Source: Pseudoruegeria aquimaris
GTDB lineage: Bacteria; Pseudomonadota; Alphaproteobacteria; Rhodobacterales; Rhodobacteraceae
Length of the DNA stretch: 64,000 bases
NCBI RefSeq assembly: GCF_900172235.1
Contig: NZ_FWFQ01000011.1
Span: forward strand, 1-64,000
Direction of reading: 5' to 3'
Program-made: the position numbers and the translations under genes
In this document: positions 17,605 to 26,515 of the stretch, piece after piece
How the letters are laid out: each line of letters begins with the position of its first letter
Position numbering within the stretch: the first letter of the stretch is position 1
The notes under the pieces: generated by a model
What the model was told of the DNA's origin: nothing
Databases searched by the model: none
What the model saw: only the letters and a program-made list of their open reading frames with translations

Positions 17605-17928
17605 CTACCGAAGGCGCCCGCCTCCGCCGCCGCCACCGGGCCGCGAGGGCCGGGTCGGACGGCTCGGCGGTTTGGCGATCGGCGGCACGGGCCGCGCCGG
17701 GGGTTTGGCGATCGGCGGCACCGGCTTGGGCGGCTTGATGTCCGGCCGGTCCGGGCGGTCGGGCCGGTCCGGGCGATCGTGATCGTGCACGTAGATCGAC
17801 GTGCGATAGGGGTAGTAGTCATAGCCGTAGCCGTAATAGGCCCCGACGCTGGCGTTCTCGCAGCCCGCAAGGCCGAGGCCGGCGAGCGCCAGCAGGGCGA
17901 GAGGGGCTTTGACGGATCGTTTCTTCAT
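17605..17928 (-). CDS. Small proline-rich lipoprotein, function unknown
   Basis: I do not recognise this 107-residue protein. It has a signal peptide with lipobox LAGC (Cys about 23), a Tyr-rich stretch (YYGYGYDYYPYR), and low-complexity repeats: DRPDRPDRPD, two copies of PPIAKPPxRP, and a run of seven Gly near the C-terminus. The start at 17928 is backed by GGAGG six bases upstream. It follows the 189-residue exported protein by 14 bases and is likely cotranscribed with it. It converges on the hybrid kinase gene, with only three bases between stops. Confidence 0.65.
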   Translation of the reverse strand: MKKRSVKAPLALLALAGLGLAGCENASVGAYYGYGYDYYPYRTSIYVHDHDRPDRPDRPDRPDIKPPKPVPPIAKPPARPVPPIAKPPSRPTRPSRPGGGGGGGRLR

Positions 17929-17942
17929 GGTGGACCTCCCCC

Positions 17943-18512
17943 TCACATCGGCCGGAACGAGCGCACGAGCGCATTGATTTCATCGCGGTAGAGGCCGCGC
18001 GCGCCCTCCTCGCCCACGATCAGGCCGATCACCATGCGCGGGCCGGGCATGTCGATCAGTGCGATGGTGAAGCTCACCGGCCGGCCATCACGGCTGCCGG
18101 TGCCGGTGTAGGTCCGGGTGCTGCGCCCGCCGATCGTGGTTTGCCGGGGTGGCCCGAGGCGCGGATCCTCCACCAGCCGAAGGTCGAGCGACCGGATGTA
18201 GGCCTCCGCCTGCGCCGTTGTGCTGACGCCATCGGGCGAGACGAAGCCGACCCAGACGCGCCGATCCGCCTCCGGCCGCAGGCCCAGCACGCGCGGCACG
18301 CGCGTCACCTCCTCCGGCGCCTGGCGTGCCTCGAAGCCACCGGCGCTGACGACCCAGTTGTCGGGCACGCGCAGCGAGAAGATGTCGCGCCCGCCGGTTT
18401 CGTAGCTGGCCATGATCTCGGCCGTGGCGGGCACCGCGCCCAAGGCCAAAACCGCCGCGCAGAGCAGGGAGCGCACTCCCGCCCCGCGGCTTTCCCGATT
18501 TGGTTTCAACAT
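17943..18512 (-). CDS. Exported protein, function unknown
   Basis: The 189-residue product has a Sec signal peptide (about 1-32, ending ATA). Its mature domain has the segments FSLRVPDNWVVSAGGFE and GRSTRTYTGTGSRDGRPVSFTIALID. I do not recognise a family with confidence. The start at 18512 is set by GGAGG four bases upstream. It is first in a two-gene operon with the proline-rich lipoprotein. Confidence 0.65.
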   Translation of the reverse strand: MLKPNRESRGAGVRSLLCAAVLALGAVPATAEIMASYETGGRDIFSLRVPDNWVVSAGGFEARQAPEEVTRVPRVLGLRPEADRRVWVGFVSPDGVSTTAQAEAYIRSLDLRLVEDPRLGPPRQTTIGGRSTRTYTGTGSRDGRPVSFTIALIDMPGPRMVIGLIVGEEGARGLYRDEINALVRSFRPM

Positions 18513-18816
18513 CACTCCTCCGCAATCGTCTTTGTGTTCTATCGAGATGACTAGATACCACCCGCCCCCACAAAACAAGGCTGCGCACCATTCCACCCCA
18601 AGGGCTCAAGATTCTGAAAAAATGGAGTTTCCCGGTTTCCTAAGCGTGGTTCCGGTGTATCCTTTCTTCCACATCTTCCGGCCTTGGGTGCGAGTTCAGT
18701 TTTTTTCAGAGGCCCAATATTCAGGGCGAATGCCCGGCAATCCAAGTTAGCGCGGGCCCGTTCGGGGCCCCGATATTCATTTCGGACAAGGGCGCGTGCC
18801 CCGACAGGGAGGAACA
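18513..18816. other. Divergent intergenic region before the sulfatase operon
   Basis: These 304 bases separate two divergent transcription units and must hold both promoters. The region is less G+C-rich than its surroundings. A GGGCCC...GGGCCC hairpin lies near 18752-18772 without a T run. I see no gene and no clear promoter boxes. Confidence 0.5.
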
Positions 18817-20418
18817 ATGAACCCCTCGACAGACTTCACCCCTTCAGCTTCGATCCGCGCCGGGGCCATCGCCCTTGCCGCCGCGGTGGCGCTGACGGCC
18901 TTCCCGACGATGGCGCAGGAGGCTGAGAAACCGAACATCCTCGTCATCTGGGGCGATGACGTGGGCCAGTCCAACATCTCGGCCTACACGATGGGTCTGA
19001 TGGGCTACAAAACCCCCAACATCGACCGCATCGCCCATGAAGGCATGATGTTCACCGATTACTACGGCGAGCAATCCTGCACCGCCGGGCGCTCCTCCTT
19101 CATCATGGGGCAGTCGGTGTTCCGCACCGGGCTTTCCAAAGTGGGCCTGCCCGGCGCCGAGGAAGGCATGCAGATCGAGGATCCCACGATCGCGGGCCTC
19201 TTGAAAGCGCAGGGCTATGCCACCGGCCAGTTCGGCAAGAACCACCTGGGCGACCGCGACGAGCACCTGCCCACCAACCACGGGTTCGACGAGTTCTTCG
19301 GCAACCTCTACCACCTCAACGCCGAGGAAGAGCCCGAGAACGAGGATTACCCGCAGAACCCCGAGTTCCGCGAGCGCTTCGGCCCGCGGGGCGTGATCAA
19401 ATCCTCCGCCGACGGCCAGATCGAAGACACCGGCCCCCTGACCAAGAAGCGCATGGAAACGGTGGACGATGAAACCGTCGCCGCGGCCATCGATTTCATC
19501 AAGCGCCAGGAAGAGGCCGACAAGCCCTGGTTCGTGTGGTGGTCCGGCACGCGGATGCACTTCCGCACCCATGTGTCTGACGAGAAACGCAAACTGGCCA
19601 ACGAAATCGCCGGCAAGAACGTCGACGAATACCAGGCTGGGATGATCGAGCACGATCTCCACATCGGAGAATTCCTCGACGTGCTGGACGAGCTTGGCAT
19701 CGCCGATGACACGTTCGTCTTCTACTCCACCGACAACGGCCCACACATGAACTCCTGGCCGGATGCGGCGATGACACCCTTCTGGGGCGAGAAGAACACC
19801 AACTGGGAAGGCGCATGGCGCGTGCCCGCGATGGTGCGCTGGCCGGGTAAAGTTGCCCCGGATACCGTGTCCAACGAAATCGTCCACCACATGGACTGGC
19901 TGCCGACCTTCCTCGCCATGGCTGGCAACGAAACGGTGAAGGAAGATCTGCTCACCGGCATCACCGTGGCCGAAGTGGGCGGCGGGCGCGATTACAAGGT
20001 GCATCTGGACGGCTACAACATCCTGCCGATGCTGACCGGCGAAACCGACAAGAGCCCGCGCAACGAGATCTTCTATTTCTCCGACGACGGGGATCTGATG
20101 GCCCTGCGCTATCAGGATTGGAAGATCACCTTCATGGAGCAGAAGGAATGGGCCACACTCAGGGCCTGGATCGAGCCCCTGACGGTGCTGCGCACGCCGC
20201 TGATCTTCAACCTGCGCCGCGATCCCTACGAGCGCGGCTACCGCACCTCCAACACCTACTACGACTGGATGCTGGATCGCGCCTACATGCTGGTTCCGGC
20301 GCAGCAGTACGTGGCCCAGTTCCTTGAAACCTTCAAGGAATACCCGCCGCGTCAGGAAGCCGCCTCCTTCAGCCTCGACAAGGTGATGGAGAAGCTTTCG
20401 GAGCCCAGCTCGCAATAG
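18817..20418 (+). CDS. Exported sulfatase (arylsulfatase family, Cys-type)
   Basis: The 533-residue protein would hydrolyse a sulfate ester in the periplasm. A signal peptide (about 1-33, ending TMAQ) precedes the sulfatase fold. NILVIWGDDVG provides the metal-binding Asp pair (47-48). CTAGR (Cys88 to Arg92) fits the C-x-A/P-x-R sequence in which Cys becomes formylglycine. Later metal ligands are in VFYSTDNGPH. ATG 18817 follows GGGAGGAAC. It heads a nine-gene array, separated from the next gene by a hairpin. No formylglycine-generating enzyme gene is in the window. The substrate is unknown. Confidence 0.9.
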   Translation: MNPSTDFTPSASIRAGAIALAAAVALTAFPTMAQEAEKPNILVIWGDDVGQSNISAYTMGLMGYKTPNIDRIAHEGMMFTDYYGEQSCTAGRSSFIMGQSVFRTGLSKVGLPGAEEGMQIEDPTIAGLLKAQGYATGQFGKNHLGDRDEHLPTNHGFDEFFGNLYHLNAEEEPENEDYPQNPEFRERFGPRGVIKSSADGQIEDTGPLTKKRMETVDDETVAAAIDFIKRQEEADKPWFVWWSGTRMHFRTHVSDEKRKLANEIAGKNVDEYQAGMIEHDLHIGEFLDVLDELGIADDTFVFYSTDNGPHMNSWPDAAMTPFWGEKNTNWEGAWRVPAMVRWPGKVAPDTVSNEIVHHMDWLPTFLAMAGNETVKEDLLTGITVAEVGGGRDYKVHLDGYNILPMLTGETDKSPRNEIFYFSDDGDLMALRYQDWKITFMEQKEWATLRAWIEPLTVLRTPLIFNLRRDPYERGYRTSNTYYDWMLDRAYMLVPAQQYVAQFLETFKEYPPRQEAASFSLDKVMEKLSEPSSQ

Positions 20419-20454
20419 GGTTCCAACTGCCGGGAATATGTTGGAAACTTCCCC

Positions 20455-20481
20455 GGCGGGGCCTGCTCTGCGGGCCCCGCC
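20455..20481 (+). terminator. Hairpin between the sulfatase and HAD genes
   Basis: GGCGGGGCC (20455-20463) and GGCCCCGCC (20473-20481) form a perfect nine-bp stem. Only a short, poor T tract (CTGTTATC) follows. It is probably a partial terminator or an mRNA-stabilising end that makes the sulfatase more abundant than the downstream genes. Confidence 0.55.
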
Positions 20482-20501
20482 CTGTTATCTCGGAGGATGA
20501 A

Positions 20502-21488
20502 ATGCGCCTTGCCCTGATCGCCGCCGGCCTGCTGGCCGCTGCCCCGGCCCTCGCCGACCCCCTGCCCTCGTGGAACGATACCGAAACCAAGAGCCGCATC
20601 ATCGCCTTCGTGGAGAGCGTGACGGACCCTTCCGCCGATACCTTCGTGCCGGTGAAGGACAGGATCGCCACCTTCGACAATGACGGCAACCTCTGGGCGG
20701 AGCAGCCCGTCTACTTCCAGCTGATCTTCGCGATCGACCGGGTGGCCGAACTGGCCAAGGCCGATCCTTCCATCGCGCAGAGCGAGGCGATGAAGGCGGC
20801 GGCCGCGCAGGATTACAAGGCCGTGCTGGCCAGCGGCGAGGACGGGCTGATCGAAGTGCTCGCCGCCGCCCACACCGGCGTTGACACCGAGACCTTCATC
20901 GAATCCGCCGCCGACTGGCTGGCCACCGCGCGCCATCCGCAGACGGGGCTCCTCTACAAGGAGATGACCTACCAGCCGATGGTCGAACTGCTGCGCTACC
21001 TGCGCGACGAGGATTTCCAGACCTTCATCGTCTCCGGCGGCGGCATCCACTTCGTGCGCGCCTATGCCGAAGAGGCCTACGGTATCCCGCCGCAGAACGT
21101 CGTGGGCACGCAGACGGTCACCACCTACGAGACCGCCGAGGACGGCACACCCCGGATCATCAAGCAGCCCGAGATCTTCTTCATCGACGACAAGGCGGGC
21201 AAGCCGGTGGGCATCGACAACCACATCGGCAAGCGCCCGATCCTCGCCTCGGGGAACTCCGACGGCGATTTCGCCATGCTCGAATACACCACCGCCGGCG
21301 AAGGTCCGAGGCTCGGCATCCTGCTGCACCACACCGACGCCGAACGCGAATTCGCCTACGATCGCGAAGGCCACGTCGGCGTGCTGAACCGCGGGCTCGA
21401 CGAGGCCGAGGCCCGCGGCTGGCTCGTGATCGACATGGCGCGGGACTGGGGCCGGATCTACACCGGGAAGCCGAAGGACGCAGAATGA
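20502..21488 (+). CDS. Exported HAD-superfamily phosphatase
   Basis: The 328-residue protein has a signal peptide (1-18, ending ALA). Its HAD motifs are motif I FDNDGN (Asp59, Asp61), motif II FIVSGGG (Ser), and a motif IV-like SGNSDGDFAM. Periplasmic HAD hydrolases of this shape are predicted phosphomonoesterases; the substrate is not evident. It overlaps moxR by ATGA, so it is translationally coupled to the MoxR/VWA genes. Confidence 0.82.
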   Translation: MRLALIAAGLLAAAPALADPLPSWNDTETKSRIIAFVESVTDPSADTFVPVKDRIATFDNDGNLWAEQPVYFQLIFAIDRVAELAKADPSIAQSEAMKAAAAQDYKAVLASGEDGLIEVLAAAHTGVDTETFIESAADWLATARHPQTGLLYKEMTYQPMVELLRYLRDEDFQTFIVSGGGIHFVRAYAEEAYGIPPQNVVGTQTVTTYETAEDGTPRIIKQPEIFFIDDKAGKPVGIDNHIGKRPILASGNSDGDFAMLEYTTAGEGPRLGILLHHTDAEREFAYDREGHVGVLNRGLDEAEARGWLVIDMARDWGRIYTGKPKDAE

Positions 21489-22486
21489 GCGCGCGCGAAC
21501 AGATCGAGGCCCTGAAGGGCCGCATGGGGCAATCCATCATCGGGCAGGAGGCGGTGATCGACCGCCTGCTGATCGGGCTTTTGGCCAACGGCAACCTGCT
21601 GGTCGAGGGCCTGCCGGGCCTTGCGAAAACCCGCGCCATCAAGGCGCTGGCCAGGAACCTCGAGGCCGATTTCAGCCGCATCCAGTTCACGCCCGATCTG
21701 CTGCCCGCCGACGTGACGGGCACCGAGGTCTACCACCAGGGGGCGAACGGCGCGGAGTTCCGGTTTGAAGCCGGGCCGATCTTCGCCAACATCGTGCTGG
21801 CCGACGAGATCAACCGCGCCCCGGCCAAGGTGCAATCCGCGCTCCTGGAAGCGATGGAGGAACGGCAGGTCACAGTGGCGGGCAAAACCCACAGGATGCC
21901 GCCGCTGTTCATGGTCATGGCCACGCAGAACCCGGTGGAGCAGGAAGGCACCTACGCGCTTCCGGAAGCGCAGATGGACCGCTTCCTCATGCATGTGCTC
22001 ATCACCTACCCGCCCATCGAGGATGAGGTGGAGGTGATCCGCCTTGTGCGCGGCGAGGAACAGGCCGCCGTCGCGGCGGCAAACAACGCCGGAGACGGGG
22101 CCGCGCAGCAGGCTGCGCCGGCGGTCATCCCGCAGCAGGCCGTGTTCGAAGCCCGTCAGGAGATCGCCGCGCTGCATGTCTCCGATGCCATCGACCAGTA
22201 TATCGCCGCCCTCGTCTACGCCACGCGCACGCCGGAAGCCTATTCCGAGGATCTGGCGCGCTGGATCGAGGTGGGGGGCAGCCCCCGCGCCTCCCTCGCG
22301 CTCGACAAATGCAGCAGCGCCCATGCCTGGATGGCCGGGCGTGACTACGTCGATCCGCAGGACGTGCAGGCCGTCGCGCCGGACGTGTTCCGCCACCGGC
22401 TCGCGCTCAGCTTCGAGGCGCAGGGCGAAGGGATCTCCCCCGACGACGTGACGGCCGAGATCCTCAAGCTGGTCGCCCTGGGCTAG
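21485..22486 (+). CDS. MoxR-family AAA+ ATPase
   Basis: MoxR ATPases act with von Willebrand A proteins as chaperones that mature or insert metals and cofactors into client complexes. The 333-residue protein has Walker A GLPGLAKT (42-49), Walker B VLADEINRAPAKVQ and a sensor region MVMATQNPVEQEGTYALPEAQ, all diagnostic of MoxR. It overlaps the HAD gene upstream and precedes DUF58 by three bases. Confidence 0.93.
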   Translation: MSAREQIEALKGRMGQSIIGQEAVIDRLLIGLLANGNLLVEGLPGLAKTRAIKALARNLEADFSRIQFTPDLLPADVTGTEVYHQGANGAEFRFEAGPIFANIVLADEINRAPAKVQSALLEAMEERQVTVAGKTHRMPPLFMVMATQNPVEQEGTYALPEAQMDRFLMHVLITYPPIEDEVEVIRLVRGEEQAAVAAANNAGDGAAQQAAPAVIPQQAVFEARQEIAALHVSDAIDQYIAALVYATRTPEAYSEDLARWIEVGGSPRASLALDKCSSAHAWMAGRDYVDPQDVQAVAPDVFRHRLALSFEAQGEGISPDDVTAEILKLVALG

Positions 22487-22489
22487 GCG

Positions 22490-23497
22490 ATGCGGGATCG
22501 GGCGGCCAGAACGCGTGCCGGGCTCGACAAGGCCCAGCCTCCGGCGGCGGCGCCCCGGGATCGGCGCCTCTACACCGATCTCGACCACCTGCGCGGGCTC
22601 GAAGCCAAGGCACGCAGCCTCACCTTCCTGCCGCGCCAACCCGCCGGCAGCGTGCTCAATGGCCGCCATGCCTCCCGTCTGCGCGGACGCGGGCTCAATT
22701 TCGAGGAACTGCGCGACTACCTTCCCAGCGACGACGTGCGCTCGATCGACTGGAAGGTCACGGCCCGCACCGGCACGCCCTACGTGCGCGTCTACACGGA
22801 AGAGCGCGACCGCCCCGCGCTGATCGTCGTGGATCAGCGGATGAGCATGTTCTTCGGCACGGTGCACAACCTGAAAAGCGTGACCGCCGCCGAGGCCGCC
22901 GCGCTGGCCGCGCACCGGATCCTCGATCAGGGCGATCGCGTCGGCGGCATCGTCTTCGGCGACGGGGCCGATCCGGTGGAATTTCGCCCCAAGCGCAGCC
23001 GCGCCGCGGTCTCGGGTTTCCTCACGGCGCTCGCCCGCGCCAACCTCGCGCTGCACGCCGCCGCGCCGCCGCAGGCTCCGCTGGCGCTCAACACCGTGCT
23101 CAAGGCCGTCTCCCGCATCGCCACGCGCGACCATCTCGTGCTGCTCATCAGCGATTTCGACGGGATCGACGCGCGCACCGAGATCCTGATGAAGGGGATT
23201 GCCCGCCACAACGATCTGATCCTGCTGCCGGTCTGGGATCCCAGCGCGCGCGAGATGCCCTTCCGGGAGCGGGTCGTGATATCCGATGGCCGGATGCAGG
23301 CCGAGATCGACATGGGCCGCGCCGCCACCACCGAGGCGCTGGAGGCCACGGGCAGCGCCCGGCTGGATCGCATTCTCGGCTGGCAGAACACCGCCGACGC
23401 GCCCGTTCTGCCGCTTTCCACCGCGGAAGACACGCTGCCGCAGATCCGCCGCCTGATGGGGCTGGGCCCGGGGAGGCGCGCATGGCGGAAGAGGTGA
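22490..23497 (+). CDS. DUF58 family protein (MoxR/VWA partner)
   Basis: The 335-residue protein has the DUF58 signature RGLNFEELRDYLPSDDVRSIDW (about 66-87) and a degenerate VWA-like fold (ALIVVDQRMSMFFG; LLISDFDG). Such proteins are nearly always encoded directly after moxR. Its last 16 bases overlap the start of the DUF4381 gene. Confidence 0.88.
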   Translation: MRDRAARTRAGLDKAQPPAAAPRDRRLYTDLDHLRGLEAKARSLTFLPRQPAGSVLNGRHASRLRGRGLNFEELRDYLPSDDVRSIDWKVTARTGTPYVRVYTEERDRPALIVVDQRMSMFFGTVHNLKSVTAAEAAALAAHRILDQGDRVGGIVFGDGADPVEFRPKRSRAAVSGFLTALARANLALHAAAPPQAPLALNTVLKAVSRIATRDHLVLLISDFDGIDARTEILMKGIARHNDLILLPVWDPSAREMPFRERVVISDGRMQAEIDMGRAATTEALEATGSARLDRILGWQNTADAPVLPLSTAEDTLPQIRRLMGLGPGRRAWRKR

Positions 23498-23958
23498 CAT
23501 CGCTGGCCGGGATGATCGACACGCTCAACGATGTCGCCCCGCCCGCGCCGATCTCGATGCTGCCGCAGACCGGCGGCTGGATCGTGGCCGCCGTAGCCGC
23601 CGCCGCGCTTCTGGCCTGGCTCGCGCTGCGCCTGCGCCGCCGCCGCCGGGCCGAAGCCTACCGTCGTGCCGCCCGGGCCGAGTTCGCGGCCCTTGCGCCC
23701 GCCGATCTGGCGGGGGCCGAGGTCCTCTTGCGCCGCACCGCCATCGCCGCCTATGGCCGGGCAAGGGTGGCAGGGTTGCAGGGCGAGGCCTGGCTCGCCT
23801 TCCTCGAAGAGACCTGCCCCGGCGCAGGCTTCCGCTCCGAGGCAGGGCGGGCGCTCGCCGCCGCCCCCTACGCCCCGGACGCCACAGGCCATGCCGATGC
23901 CGCCCGCGCCCTCGCCGGCCACTGGATCACGGGCCACCGCCGGGAGGCCGCGCCATGA
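23482..23958 (+). CDS. DUF4381 family membrane protein
   Basis: The 158-residue protein has one membrane segment (about 33-50, WIVAAVAAAALLAWLAL), an Arg-rich stop-transfer stretch and a cytoplasmic domain. DUF4381 proteins are standard members of MoxR/Bat operons. It overlaps its neighbours on both sides. Confidence 0.82.
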   Translation: MAEEVTSLAGMIDTLNDVAPPAPISMLPQTGGWIVAAVAAAALLAWLALRLRRRRRAEAYRRAARAEFAALAPADLAGAEVLLRRTAIAAYGRARVAGLQGEAWLAFLEETCPGAGFRSEAGRALAAAPYAPDATGHADAARALAGHWITGHRREAAP

Positions 23959-24986
23959 TCGAGCTGCTCTTTCCCTGGGCGCTCATCGCGCTTCCGCTGC
24001 CGTGGTTCTGGCGCCGGTTCATGCCGCCCCACCGCGAGCAGGTGCCCGCCATCCGCGTGCCCTTCTTCGGAGACCTGGCCGAGGCCGCGGGCGCGAAGGT
24101 GGGCGAAGGCTCGGTGGTTCTGCAACACCGCCGCTGGCAACTCGCCGCCACCTGGATCGCCTGGGTGCTGATCGTCCTCGCCCTCGCCCGTCCGGTGCAG
24201 CTGGGCGAGGCCATCGAGGAGACACGCGCCGCGCGGGACGTGATCCTCGCCATCGACATCTCCGGCTCGATGGATGAGCGCGACATGCCCGATGCCCAGG
24301 GAAACCCGCAGCAGCGGCTCCAGACCGTGAAGGACGTGGTGGGCGAATTCATCACCGCCCGCGAAGGCGACCGCGTGGCGCTGATCGTCTTCGGCACCAA
24401 GGCTTTCCTGCAGGCCCCGCTCACCGAGGATCTGCAAACCCTGCGCGACCTGCTCGATCAGACGACCGTCGGCATGGCGGGGCCGCACACCGCCATCGGC
24501 GATGCCATCGGCCTGTCGATCCGGACCTTCGAGAACTCCGAAATCGAGCAACGCCTGCTCATCCTGCTGTCCGACGGCTCCGATACCGCCAGCCGCATGA
24601 GCCCGATCAACGCCGCCGAAATCGCCGCCGGCGAAGGGGTGACGATCCACACGGTCGCCGTGGGCGATCCGGACGGCGAAGGCGAAAACCGGGTGGATCT
24701 CGCCACGCTGGAAGACATCGCCCGGCGCAGCGGCGGGCAGACCTTTTTTGCGGGCGATGCCGAGACTCTGGCCAATATCTACGCCGAGATCGACGCCCTC
24801 ACCCCCCGCGAAACCGAGACCCTCTCCTACCGCCCGCGCACGCCACTGGCGCATCTCTTCCTCGAGGCCGCCCTGCTGGTGGGGCTTGCCGGCCTTGCCG
24901 GGATGCTGGCCGGGCAGCGGCGGCGGGCGCGGCGCGCCGCCGAGCCTGCCACTCCGCCGGATGCCGAAGGGAGGCCCGCCGCATGA
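23955..24986 (+). CDS. batA: BatA-type von Willebrand A membrane protein
   Basis: The 343-residue protein has membrane segments near 1-20, 62-80 and 300-325. Its VWA domain lies between and carries an intact metal-ion-dependent adhesion site: DISGS (Asp101-Ser105), plus a downstream SDGSDT. This is the BatA pattern of aerotolerance-type operons. It overlaps the preceding and following genes by four bases each. Confidence 0.88.
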   Translation: MIELLFPWALIALPLPWFWRRFMPPHREQVPAIRVPFFGDLAEAAGAKVGEGSVVLQHRRWQLAATWIAWVLIVLALARPVQLGEAIEETRAARDVILAIDISGSMDERDMPDAQGNPQQRLQTVKDVVGEFITAREGDRVALIVFGTKAFLQAPLTEDLQTLRDLLDQTTVGMAGPHTAIGDAIGLSIRTFENSEIEQRLLILLSDGSDTASRMSPINAAEIAAGEGVTIHTVAVGDPDGEGENRVDLATLEDIARRSGGQTFFAGDAETLANIYAEIDALTPRETETLSYRPRTPLAHLFLEAALLVGLAGLAGMLAGQRRRARRAAEPATPPDAEGRPAA

Positions 24987-26515
24987 CAGCCCTTGCCGCG
25001 AGCCTCGAAGCCTTCCACTTCCTGCGCCCCTACTGGCTGCTGGGCCTGCCGCCCGTGCTGTGGCTCTGGTGGCGCGCCCGGCGCAGCAACCGCCCCGACA
25101 TGCGCGCGATCGCCCGGCTGCCCGCGCATATCGCCGAAGCCCTGACGCTGGGCGCGAAGACCACCCGCGCGCTCACGCCGGTGGACGGCATCGCGCTGGC
25201 GCTGATCTGCGCCGCCCTCGGCGCGGCCGGCCCCACCTGGAGCCGCGTGCCCAATCCCTTCGTCTCGCAGCTGGCGCCTGTCGTCATCGTCATGGAGGCC
25301 AGCGAGGAGATGCGCGAAACCGATGTGGCGCCGGACAGGATGGAGCGCGCCAAGCAGAAGGTGCGCGATCTGCTCCGCCTGCGTGCCGGAGGCCGCAACG
25401 CGCTGATAACCTATGCCGGCAGCGCCCATCGCGTCGTGCCCTTCACCGAGGATCCCGAGGTCATCACCCCCTATCTCGAAGGCCTCGGCCCCGAGATCAT
25501 GCCCGAGCCCGGCCGCAACGCCACGGCGGCACTGGCGCTGGCGCAGGCGGTCGCCGAGGCGGAAGAGGGCGCAGCGGCGCTGCTGTTCGTTCTGTCCACG
25601 CTGGATCAGGCCGATGCCGCCGCCTTCGCCGCCGTGTCGCCCCAGATCGCCTTCCTCGTTGTCGCCCCGGAAGGCCGCAGCGCCGGGGCTCTGGACGGCA
25701 TGGCCACCCTCACCACCCAGCGCGTCACCCCCGATGGCAGCGACGTGGCGGCCATAGACCGGCAGCTCAACGCCGCCTATCGCGCCGCGCTGTTGCAGGA
25801 CGAGCGCCAGCAATGGGACGATCGCGGCTGGATCCTGGCCTGGCCGGCCGCGCTCCTGCTGCTGCTGTCGTTCCGGCGCGGCTGGGTCATGCGGTGGGCG
25901 ATGATCGCCGCGCTGGCCTTCATGGTGCTGCCAGCCGCCCCGGCGCGTGCCGACGGGCTCGCAGATTGGTTCCTGACGCCCGATCAGCAGGGGCAGATCG
26001 CCTTCAACCGCAAGGACTACGCCCGCGCGGCCGAGCTTTTCACGGATCCGGAGTGGCAGGCCTACAGCCTCTACAAGAGCGGGCAATATGCCGAGGCCGC
26101 CGAAGCCTACGCACGGCTGGAAAGCTCCAACGCCGCGATGGGCGAAGGCATGGCCCACATCAAGAACCGCGCCTATCGCGACGGGGTGCGGGCCTTCGAG
26201 AAAGCGGTGGAGCGGGATCCGGAGAATGCCGCCGCCGCCGAAAACCTCGAAATCTCGAAGGAGATCGTGGAATACGTCGAGAGCACGCGGGAGCAGAGCG
26301 ATACCGGCGAGGAGCAGGGCATCGGCGCCGACGACGTGGTGTTCGACAACGAGTCCGCGCGCGGCACGGAAACCCAGATCGACGCCACCGAAAGCGGCCC
26401 CGAGATCCTGACCGCCGAGCAATGGATGAACACCGTGGACACGCGCACGGGCGATTTCCTGCGCCAGCGTTTCGTGCAGGAGAACGCGACGCAGCAGGCT
26501 GGGGGGGATCAATGA
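24983..26515 (+). CDS. BatB/BatC-like VWA-TPR fusion with degenerate metal site
   Basis: The 510-residue protein joins a membrane-flanked VWA-like domain (about 95-270) to a TPR region (about 330-420; GQIAFNRKDYARAAELF, YKSGQYAEAAEAYARLE) and an acidic tail. The expected DxSxS metal motif reads MEASEEM (Glu105-Ser107-Glu109), so metal binding is probably lost. Two membrane segments lie near 285-325. The architecture corresponds to BatB plus BatC fused. Confidence 0.85.
   Translation: MTALAASLEAFHFLRPYWLLGLPPVLWLWWRARRSNRPDMRAIARLPAHIAEALTLGAKTTRALTPVDGIALALICAALGAAGPTWSRVPNPFVSQLAPVVIVMEASEEMRETDVAPDRMERAKQKVRDLLRLRAGGRNALITYAGSAHRVVPFTEDPEVITPYLEGLGPEIMPEPGRNATAALALAQAVAEAEEGAAALLFVLSTLDQADAAAFAAVSPQIAFLVVAPEGRSAGALDGMATLTTQRVTPDGSDVAAIDRQLNAAYRAALLQDERQQWDDRGWILAWPAALLLLLSFRRGWVMRWAMIAALAFMVLPAAPARADGLADWFLTPDQQGQIAFNRKDYARAAELFTDPEWQAYSLYKSGQYAEAAEAYARLESSNAAMGEGMAHIKNRAYRDGVRAFEKAVERDPENAAAAENLEISKEIVEYVESTREQSDTGEEQGIGADDVVFDNESARGTETQIDATESGPEILTAEQWMNTVDTRTGDFLRQRFVQENATQQAGGDQ

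Noticed and set aside
24748-26511. Long upstream extension of the batD reading frame
   Set aside because: The extra part is Arg/Ala-rich shadow of the BatB/C gene; a signal peptide begins at 26512.
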